Source: Thermotogae bacterium (GTDB taxonomy: Bacteria > Thermotogota > Thermotogae > B3-G13). Taken from it: DNA of 13,128 nt. Location: contig WFSK01000027.1 in the NCBI GenBank assembly GCA_015486095.1, forward strand, positions 1-13,128, read 5' to 3'. Shown piece by piece: positions 6,825-11,476 of the stretch. Numbering within the stretch: position 1 is the first letter of the stretch; the number at the start of each line of letters is the position of its first letter. Both the position numbers and the translations under genes were made by a program. Under the pieces are notes generated by a model that was given only the letters and a program-made list of their open reading frames with translations, ran no database searches and was not told where the DNA came from.

Positions 6825-7196
6825 CACGCACGCGAGGGCTCTATGTTAAGTGGAACCACCTATTCGTAGGGACAGGAGTTCACTCTGTCCGATTCACTAA
6901 AGATGAATAATGCTGAGGTAGGAGGCATATCTCGATGTGCGAGTGTTGTAAGTGGTTGCAAAGATGAAGGAGGGTATCACGTCGGTGAGAAACAGGATGT
7001 TTCGAATGTGACAGCGTGCAGGATGGATGCTTGTCACAGCCCGACGTGATACCCCTGAGTCAAGCAACGTCTTCACTTACACCAACGATGCACATCGAGA
7101 TATACCTCCTACCGAACTGATGCAGTTGAATTAAAGGAAAGAAAAGCGTTTGCTTAGATTTTCATCAAAGCATCTCGATATACAACCCTCGTCGAT
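6825..7196. other. Gene-free intergenic stretch with strong inverted repeats
   Basis: No protein gene is credible on either strand. Contents: a small inverted repeat GGACA...TGTCC (about 6870-6890), the long branched hairpin 6917-7113 (listed separately), and a small AACTG-ATG-CAGTT inverted repeat at 7115-7127. Divergent promoters bound the region: tRNA-Lys on the left (minus) and the cold-shock gene on the right (plus). No convincing promoter or U-rich terminator is visible for the hairpin itself on either strand. Confidence 0.75.
6917..7113. ncRNA. Candidate structured RNA: long branched hairpin of unknown family
   Basis: The outer helix pairs 6917-6940 with 7090-7113 (23 of 24 positions; the exception 6926/7104 is C-A on plus and G-U on minus). 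Next come a helix at 6943-6954 with 7074-7084 (a few mismatches), then GTTGC 6955-6959 with GCAAC 7064-7068, an internal loop (6960-6971 / 7055-7063), and a perfect 14-bp helix 6972-6985 with 7041-7054. The tip holds two hairpins: GAAAC-AGGAT-GTTTC (6989-7003) and GTGACA...TGTCAC (7008-7037). The folding is direct sequence evidence; transcription and strand are not shown. It does not carry the signatures I know for RNase P RNA, SRP RNA or tmRNA. A 6S-like RNA is possible but not recognised. Confidence 0.5.
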
Positions 7197-7225
7197 TTGA
7201 CTTATGGAATAAAAAGGAGTAATAT
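7197..7225 (+). promoter_or_regulatory. Probable promoter of the cold-shock gene
   Basis: TTGACT (7197-7202), a 17-bp spacer and TAATAT (7220-7225). The -35 matches 5 of 6 bases, the -10 matches 4 of 6. The predicted start is near 7232. Confidence 0.55.
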
Positions 7226-7232
7226 ATGTACG

Positions 7233-7249
7233 AGGTCCATAAAGGACCT
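7233..7249 (+). promoter_or_regulatory. Hairpin in the cold-shock gene 5' leader
   Basis: AGGTCC (7233-7238) pairs with GGACCT (7244-7249) around a 5-nt loop, at or next to the predicted transcript 5' end. It is followed by TTTTT and then the AAGGAGGT ribosome site. It may protect the 5' end or take part in temperature-dependent control; the sequence alone does not decide. Confidence 0.4.
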
Positions 7250-7275
7250 ACGATTTTTAAGGAGGTAAGTGTTTG

Positions 7276-7479
7276 ATGACAGGTAAGGTAAAATGGTTCG
7301 ATCCAAGGAAAGGTTATGGTTTCATTGAGAAAGACGATGGAGGAGACATTTTTGTCCACTTCAGCGCCATTCAGGCAGAAGGGTTTAAATCTCTCGATGA
7401 AGGTCAGAGAGTTGAATTCGATGTTCAGCAAGGTCCCAAAGGGGAACAAGCCGCGAATGTGAAGATCTTAAGAGAATAA
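7276..7479 (+). CDS. Cold-shock domain protein (CspA family)
   Basis: 67 residues, one complete cold-shock OB-fold domain: opening MTGKVKWFDPRKGYGFIE, with RNP1 (KGYGFIE) and RNP2 (DIFVHF), both full RNA-binding motifs, and 'EGQRVEFDVQQGPKGEQAANV' at the end. The family binds single-stranded RNA and DNA and acts as an RNA chaperone; not all members are cold-induced. I start at ATG 7276 rather than the adjacent in-frame TTG (7273). AAGGAGGT lies about 9 nt before the ATG. It is a single-gene unit with its own promoter and terminator, convergent with prs, and its upstream neighbour is the structured element 6917-7113. Confidence 0.97.
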   Translation: MTGKVKWFDPRKGYGFIEKDDGGDIFVHFSAIQAEGFKSLDEGQRVEFDVQQGPKGEQAANVKILRE

Positions 7480-7505
7480 ATCGAAATCTTCACCAAGAAT
7501 TCATC

Positions 7506-7536
7506 ATCGCCCAGAGAAGTTCTCTGGGCGATTTTT
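7506..7536 (+). terminator. Terminator of the cold-shock gene
   Basis: A 12-bp perfect stem (7506-7517 with 7521-7532, 3-nt loop) runs into TTTTT on the plus strand. On the minus strand, 7 nt after the prs stop, the same stem is not followed by a T run (GATGATGAATTC), so it would stop prs transcription only weakly. Confidence 0.92.
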
Positions 7537-7538
7537 AA

Positions 7539-8486
7539 TCATTTGAATAACGCAGATACAGATAAGTTTTTCTGAATACGAAGTATTGCTTCTCCAAACA
7601 TATCCGCAACCGATAAGACCACAAATTTGTCTGGAAGAGAGCTTTGATGTATCGTATCGGTTATTATGATCTTATCGATATCAGATTTGGATAATTTTTC
7701 TTTAGCATCTCCCGATAAGATCGCATGTGTTGCACAAACGTATACTCTTTTTACACCATGTTCTCTCAAGATCCTATCCGCCTCTAATATCGAACCACCG
7801 GTATCTATTATATCATCTACAACTATGGCATTTTTTCCTTCTACGTGACCTATGATATTGACAACTTCAGCCACGTTATCTACAGGCCGCCTCTTATCGA
7901 GTATAGCAAGATTCAAAGAGAGCTTCTCAGCGAATTTCCTGGCCCGCTTTACTCCTCCAACATCGGGAGAGACGATGATCCATTCATCGGCCTCGGGGTT
8001 GAACTGTTTAAAATAATCTACGAAAACTGGAAATCCTTGAAGATTGTCCAAAGGAATATCAAAAAAACCCTGTATTTGAGGGGCATGAAGATCCATCGTG
8101 AGTATCCTATCTGCCCCAGCCGCTACCAAAAGGTTAGCAACGAGTTTAGCAGTTATCGGATCTCTTCCTCTGGCTTTTCTATCCTGTCGTGCATAGCCGT
8201 AATAGGGTATGACAACGGCTACAGATGCAGCAGAAGCACGCTTAAAAGCATCTATCATTATCAAAAGCTGCATGAGATTATCGTTTACAGGTGGAGATGT
8301 GGATTGTATTACAAAGATTTCATATCCCCTTACCGTTTCTCCCACACTGACCTTCGTTTCACCATCACTGAATCGAGACAATTCTACATTCGCCAAAGGC
8401 ACCCTCATATACTCGCATATCTCCTTTGCCAATTGAGGATTGGAGGTCCCACTGAAAACCTTCATTTCTCCTCTGCTACCTATCAT
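7539..8486 (-). CDS. prs: Ribose-phosphate pyrophosphokinase (PRPP synthetase)
   Basis: 315 residues, the same length as typical class I enzymes. It transfers pyrophosphate from ATP to ribose 5-phosphate to make PRPP for purine, pyrimidine, His, Trp and NAD synthesis. Visible motifs: 'KVFSGTSNPQLAKEI' at the start, 'VIPYYGYARQDRKARGRDPITAKLVA' (about 95-120, ATP site and flexible loop), 'MDLHAPQIQGFF' (about 137-148), and the PRPP/ribose-phosphate loop 'IVVDDIIDTGGSI' (about 221-233). The ATG at 8486 overlaps the end of glmU by 11 nt and has GAGAGG 9 nt upstream. An in-frame ATG at 8465, right before 'KVFSG', is an alternative start that would leave a 10-nt gap after glmU. It is the last gene of the smpB-ssrA-glmU-prs cluster; GlmU and Prs both feed nucleotide-linked precursor pathways. 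Confidence 0.98.
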   Translation of the reverse strand: MIGSRGEMKVFSGTSNPQLAKEICEYMRVPLANVELSRFSDGETKVSVGETVRGYEIFVIQSTSPPVNDNLMQLLIMIDAFKRASAASVAVVIPYYGYARQDRKARGRDPITAKLVANLLVAAGADRILTMDLHAPQIQGFFDIPLDNLQGFPVFVDYFKQFNPEADEWIIVSPDVGGVKRARKFAEKLSLNLAILDKRRPVDNVAEVVNIIGHVEGKNAIVVDDIIDTGGSILEADRILREHGVKRVYVCATHAILSGDAKEKLSKSDIDKIIITDTIHQSSLPDKFVVLSVADMFGEAILRIQKNLSVSALFK

Positions 8487-9861
8487 GTTGCTCTTCCTCT
8501 CTTTTAGCCTTTGCCCAACCCAATTTGTTTATCTGTCTTGCCCTTCCCAGTGCCAGAGCATCTTCCGGAACATCCTTTGTTATCACGGAACCAGCCCCTA
8601 TAAGAGCACCCTTTCCTACTGACACAGGGGCTACCAAAGCAGTATTACTGCCGATGAATGCATTATCTCCAATAAACGTCTTGTTCTTCCGCTTGCCGTC
8701 ATAATTACAGGTTATCGTCCCCGCACCGATATTCACTTCCCTGCCTATGGTAGAGTCACCCAGGTAACTCAGATGCATCGCCTTCGTTCTCTCATCCAGT
8801 ACCGACTTCTTCACTTCGACAAAATTTCCAACCTTAACATCCTTCCTCAGGTCTGCCCCTGGCCTGAGGTGCGAAAAGGGCCCAACGCTAACGCCTTCGG
8901 AGATAGTAGCAGACTCACAAACGGAATATCTGACCTGAACGTTATCTCCTATCTTGCACTTATCTATTAAGGTGTTAGGACCTATGGAGCATTCTTCACC
9001 TATGTACGTACCAGAAGTTATGAAGGTCATCGGATATATAACAGTATCCTTTCCTATTTCGACATCCACATCTATATACGTACTCTTGGGATCGATTATC
9101 TCAACTCCGTTATACATCAGCTTCTCGTTTATTTCTCTTCTCACCAATTCGTTGACCATTGCCAACTGAAGTCTCGTATTTATCCCCACAACTTCACTCG
9201 GGTTGGAGGTTTCAAATATACCCATCTTACCATCTATCAGAGATACTACATCGGTAAGATAGTATTCACCCTGAGCGTTATCGTTCCTTATCTTCGTGAG
9301 AGCCTTGAGAAGTTCTTTCACCTTGAAGACATATATCCCGCTATTCGTTTCGGTTATCCTTTTCTCTTCTTCCGTAGCATCTGCTTCCTCCACGATCCTA
9401 AGGAAGTTACCCATTTCATCTTTCACGATTCTTCCATATCCCGTGGGGTCATCCATTCGAGCACTGAGTATGGTAACGGAGTTCTTTTCCTTTGAATGCC
9501 TAGTGATGAGAGTCATAAGTGTATCCTTAGATATCAACGGAACATCACCGTAAAGGATGAGTACATCGCTATTGGGAAAGCCTTCTAAAAAGGATCTCGC
9601 CGATCTTACTGCATCTGCTGTTCCTAAAAGCTTTCTCTGGACAAGGACTTTAACTGGAAATTCCTTTATCGTCTCCTCAACTTCTTCCATCTTGTGCCCT
9701 AAAACCACACCAACACTTTCAGGCTCAAGCGAGAAACTCGTGCTTAAAACCCAATTTATCATAGGTTTTCCCGCTATCTTCATGCACACCTTAGAATGAT
9801 TAGACTTCATTCGTTTACTTTCACCTGCGGCAAGGACGAGGACGAGCAATGAATTTTCCAT
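8476..9861 (-). CDS. glmU: Bifunctional N-acetylglucosamine-1-phosphate uridyltransferase / glucosamine-1-phosphate acetyltransferase
   Basis: 461 residues, full length. It acetylates GlcN-1-P with acetyl-CoA and then couples the product to UTP, giving UDP-GlcNAc for peptidoglycan and other envelope polymers. The N-terminal uridyltransferase domain (about 1-230) opens with 'VLAAGESKRMKSNHSKV'. The usual G-x-G-T-R-M loop reads G-E-S-K-R-M, but the Arg and the downstream Lys are kept. The C-terminal left-handed beta-helix (about 250-445) shows hexapeptide repeats, 'HLRPGADL', 'GNFVEVKKS', 'HLSYLGDSTIG' and 'GAGTITCNYDGKRKNKTFIGDNAFIGSNTALVAPV' type acetyltransferase signatures. ATG 9861 has AGAGAGGTG 5 nt upstream and lies only 21 nt after the tmRNA 3' end, so the glmU message probably passes through ssrA. 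It overlaps prs by 11 nt. Confidence 0.98.
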   Translation of the reverse strand: MENSLLVLVLAAGESKRMKSNHSKVCMKIAGKPMINWVLSTSFSLEPESVGVVLGHKMEEVEETIKEFPVKVLVQRKLLGTADAVRSARSFLEGFPNSDVLILYGDVPLISKDTLMTLITRHSKEKNSVTILSARMDDPTGYGRIVKDEMGNFLRIVEEADATEEEKRITETNSGIYVFKVKELLKALTKIRNDNAQGEYYLTDVVSLIDGKMGIFETSNPSEVVGINTRLQLAMVNELVRREINEKLMYNGVEIIDPKSTYIDVDVEIGKDTVIYPMTFITSGTYIGEECSIGPNTLIDKCKIGDNVQVRYSVCESATISEGVSVGPFSHLRPGADLRKDVKVGNFVEVKKSVLDERTKAMHLSYLGDSTIGREVNIGAGTITCNYDGKRKNKTFIGDNAFIGSNTALVAPVSVGKGALIGAGSVITKDVPEDALALGRARQINKLGWAKAKREEEQHDR

Positions 9862-9882
9862 ACTTACACCTCTCTTTAGAAA

Positions 9883-10246
9883 TGGTGGAGGTGGCGGGAA
9901 TCGAACCCGCGTCCGAATACATAATCCCTTGAAACACTACGAGCGTAGCCCTTTTCTATTTTCTCTTACCCCTTCCAAAGGGCAGGAATCGGGTAAGAAA
10001 AGCCTTTGTTTTTTTACCGTTGCTTTACACTCAAAGGCCGGGTGTAAAGCCGGGGTTACCTTTCTCACGCCCTTCTCGAATCAGGTAACCAGGACCTTCG
10101 AGAGGACGGCTGCCTTTTCTGATCAAGCAGCAAGTGCTAATTCAGGTTCAGCATTTATTTTTTATTCTCACCTTGTTTTACGAGGAGGTGACACCCTCGG
10201 CTCGCATTTCAAGAACCTATGTATCCGTCGAGACCATTTCACCCCC
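9883..10246 (-). ncRNA. ssrA: Transfer-messenger RNA (tmRNA)
   Basis: 364 nt on the minus strand. It rescues ribosomes stalled on broken messages, working with SmpB from the adjacent gene. The tRNA-like ends pair as GGGGGTG (10246-10240) with CACCTCC, followed by discriminator A and an encoded CCA (ends at 9883). The 5' end carries the conserved GTCTCGACGG region, and the 3' end the T arm GCGGG-TTCGATT-CCCGC. Pseudoknot PK1 is visible: CGAGG/CCTCG with loop TCACCT pairing to AGGTGA downstream. The tag frame ends NAEPELALAA then TGA (10155-10123); the resume codon is AAT at 10155 or one or two codons earlier (ATA, AAA). Its first base is the last base of the smpB stop codon. The 3' end is 21 nt from glmU, with no terminator between. 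Confidence 0.98.
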
Positions 10247-10692
10247 TATTTATATTTTAACCTACGTTCTATCTCCTTTTCAACCTCTCTTTTCTTGATC
10301 GCTTCGCGCTTATCGATCATTTTCTTCCCTTTTGCCAAACCCAACTTGACCTTCGCTATATTCCTGTCGTTAAAATATATTTCTAAAGGTATCAATGTGT
10401 AGCCCTTTAGTGTAATCTTGCCAGCTAATCTTTTTATTTCTCTCTTGTGAAGCAAAAGCTTTCTGTCTCTTAAAGGATCATGGGATACATATCCCTCATG
10501 CTTATAAGGTGATATATGCACGTTTACAAGATATATCTCACCATCTTTTACCTCACAGTAACCGTCAGAAATATTACCTTTTCCTTCTCGCAAAGACTTC
10601 ACTTCTGTTCCCTTAAGTGCTACACCCGCTTCTACAGTTTCTTCTATGTAATAATTATGCCTTGCCTTCTTATTTACGGTTACTCGCTTCAT
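10246..10692 (-). CDS. smpB: SsrA-binding protein SmpB
   Basis: 148 residues, full length. SmpB binds the tRNA-like domain of tmRNA and places it in the empty A site of stalled ribosomes. Family features: the beta-barrel opening 'NKKARHNYYIEETVEAGVALKGTEVKSLREGKGNISDGY', 'NVHISPYKHEGYVSHDPLRDRKLLLHKREI', 'YFNDRNIAKVKLGLAKGKKMIDKREAIKKR', and a basic C-terminal tail. The TAG stop (10248-10246) shares its G with the 5' base of ssrA. The start ATG (10692) has only AAGG directly against it, with no proper spacing, and lies about 9 nt after a TATAAT box, so the message is probably leaderless or nearly so. It is divergent from padR. Confidence 0.98.
   Translation of the reverse strand: MKRVTVNKKARHNYYIEETVEAGVALKGTEVKSLREGKGNISDGYCEVKDGEIYLVNVHISPYKHEGYVSHDPLRDRKLLLHKREIKRLAGKITLKGYTLIPLEIYFNDRNIAKVKLGLAKGKKMIDKREAIKKREVEKEIERRLKYK
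10254..10283 (-). promoter_or_regulatory. Possible internal promoter for ssrA inside the smpB 3' end
   Basis: On the minus strand TTGAAA (10283-10278), an 18-bp spacer and TAAAAT (10259-10254) each match 5 of 6 consensus bases. The predicted start is at 10246-10247, the mature 5' end of tmRNA or one base before it. The position supports use, but AT-rich codons at the smpB end could give this by chance. Confidence 0.5.
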
Positions 10693-10701
10693 CCTTAATC
10701 T

Positions 10702-10710
10702 ATTATATCA
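10702..10710 (-). promoter_or_regulatory. Extended -10 promoter of smpB
   Basis: TGATATAAT, a perfect extended -10 (TGn-TATAAT) on the minus strand, with no good -35. Predicted transcription start is near 10695, only 2-4 nt before the smpB ATG. Confidence 0.65.
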
Positions 10711-10725
10711 TATTGAGTGTATAGA

Positions 10726-10737
10726 TCTTTGCAAAGA
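10726..10737. promoter_or_regulatory. 12-bp palindrome over the smpB -35 region
   Basis: TCTTTGCAAAGA is a perfect palindrome located where the -35 contacts of the smpB promoter would be. It is a possible operator; no protein can be assigned. Confidence 0.3.
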
Positions 10738-10763
10738 CATTTGAAATTCAGAGATCAAGGATG

Positions 10764-10779
10764 GTCAGTAGCTACTGAC
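10764..10779. promoter_or_regulatory. 16-bp perfect palindrome between the divergent promoters
   Basis: GTCAGTAGCTACTGAC reads identically on both strands. It ends 2 bp before the padR -35 box and is unrelated in sequence to the palindrome over the padR -10, so it may bind a second, different dimeric regulator. Confidence 0.45.
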
Positions 10780-10781
10780 TC

Positions 10782-10810
10782 TTGACATCTTTACTATATG
10801 ATAATATCAT
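10782..10810 (+). promoter_or_regulatory. Promoter of the padR-glutaredoxin operon
   Basis: A perfect TTGACA (10782-10787), a 17-bp spacer and TATCAT (10805-10810, 5 of 6). The predicted start falls on or one base before the A of the padR ATG at 10818. Confidence 0.85.
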
Positions 10811-10817
10811 ATAGTAA
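10791..10817. promoter_or_regulatory. 27-bp palindromic operator, probable PadR autoregulatory site
   Basis: Perfect 12-bp arms (10791-10802, TTACTATATGAT, and 10806-10817) flank a 3-bp centre AAT. It covers the spacer and -10 of the padR promoter up to the base before the ATG, so a bound dimer would block transcription. PadR-family proteins bind as dimers to such sites and commonly repress their own genes; the pairing of this site with this protein is inferred. Confidence 0.7.
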
Positions 10818-11174
10818 ATGTTGATATGCAAGTTCGGTGGCAAAGGATGGTACATAAAGATGGCAATAATGTCACTTTTGAGCTGTAAAGATAGCTACGG
10901 TTATGAATTGATAGATAAGATTAAGGAAATAGGTGTAAACCTGGATAAGGGTTCTACAGGGACTCTTTACAAGATCCTCAGAGAGCTTGAAAGGGATGGG
11001 TATCTTTACTCGTACTGGGAAAAGAGCGATTTGGGCCCTAAGAGAAGGAAATACTCTATTTCGAAAAAAGGAATAGACGAGATCAGGGAAGAAATAAAGA
11101 CTTTAAAGGATATTAAGAATTTTATAGATAAAATGATAGAAAATTGTAAAGGAGTGGTGAATGATGTCTTTTAA
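10818..11174 (+). CDS. PadR-family transcriptional regulator
   Basis: 118 residues. The winged-helix core is recognised from 'IMSLLSCKDSYGYELIDKIKE' (about 17-37), the recognition-helix region 'KGSTGTLYKILRELERDGYL' (about 44-63) and the wing 'GPKRRKYSISKKGIDEIREE' (about 73-92), followed by one dimerising C-terminal helix (about 90-112). This makes it the short PadR type. The chosen start, ATG 10818, has no ribosome site and lies at the predicted transcription start; a later ATG at 10860 would cut into the first helix region. Its promoter is covered by a 27-bp palindrome, so self-repression is likely. The ligand is unknown. Cysteines 4, 23 and 110 and the redox-type partner gene make thiol sensing conceivable. 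The 3' end overlaps the glutaredoxin-like gene by 14 nt. Confidence 0.9.
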   Translation: MLICKFGGKGWYIKMAIMSLLSCKDSYGYELIDKIKEIGVNLDKGSTGTLYKILRELERDGYLYSYWEKSDLGPKRRKYSISKKGIDEIREEIKTLKDIKNFIDKMIENCKGVVNDVF

Positions 11175-11400
11175 GGCGATTGTCTATACCAGTACTCATT
11201 GTCCATATTGCAGAGCGGTTAAGGAGTATTTCAGAAGGTTGGGTGTTCCATTCGTAGAGAAAAACGTCGAGCATAATCCAAAATATGCCATAGAATTGGA
11301 AAAAAAGACTCATCTCCTCTCCGTACCGGTTATCTTGTTAAAAGGTCGAACTATTATAGGATTCGATAAGCCTAAGATAGATAGGATCTTAGGAATTTAA
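11161..11400 (+). CDS. Glutaredoxin/NrdH-like small thiol-disulfide oxidoreductase
   Basis: 79 residues, one thioredoxin-fold domain. It has the active site CPYC (about residues 14-17, in 'YTSTHCPYCRAVKEYFRRLGVPF'), a cis-proline motif 'SVPVI', and the closing 'IIGFDKPKIDRIL', the hallmark order of short NrdH/glutaredoxin proteins. These pass electrons to ribonucleotide reductase or other disulfide substrates, using glutathione or thioredoxin reductase; which applies here is not visible. Start at ATG 11161 (or the next codon, 11164): AAAGGAG lies 6 nt upstream, inside the padR coding end, and the frames overlap by 14 nt, indicating translational coupling. The bidirectional terminator 11441-11472 follows. 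Confidence 0.93.
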   Translation: MMSFKAIVYTSTHCPYCRAVKEYFRRLGVPFVEKNVEHNPKYAIELEKKTHLLSVPVILLKGRTIIGFDKPKIDRILGI

Positions 11401-11440
11401 GATAACAAGCACTCGGTGATCGCAACGGATAATAAGAAAT

Positions 11441-11472
11441 AAAAAGGAGAACCGTTTACGGTTCTCCTTTTT
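11441..11472. terminator. Bidirectional terminator between the glutaredoxin-like gene and groEL
   Basis: A 14-bp perfect stem (11441-11454 with 11459-11472, loop TTTA) has AAAAA at one foot and TTTTT at the other. It serves the convergent plus-strand operon and the minus-strand groEL, whose stop is 4 nt away. Confidence 0.95.
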
Positions 11473-11476
11473 CGCA

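Noticed and set aside
6917..7113. Naming the long hairpin 6S RNA, SRP RNA, RNase P RNA, a retron RNA or an integron attC site
   Set aside because: The signature sequences I know for SRP and RNase P RNAs are absent. No reverse transcriptase or integrase is nearby. The branched tip is not typical of 6S RNA, although a divergent 6S RNA is not excluded.
7169..7183. Third copy of the hairpin-arm sequence (ATCTCGAT core near 7172-7179)
   Set aside because: Only an 8-base core is shared with the arms 6928-6937 and 7093-7102; too short to claim a real repeat or switch.
7273..7275. TTG start for the cold-shock protein
   Set aside because: The adjacent ATG gives the normal family N-terminus and good spacing to AAGGAGGT.
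7845..8507. Plus-strand open frame of 220 codons
   Set aside because: It is fully antisense to prs, whose protein is highly conserved.
9929..10402. Plus-strand open frame across the tmRNA region
   Set aside because: The region is explained by ssrA and the end of smpB on the other strand.
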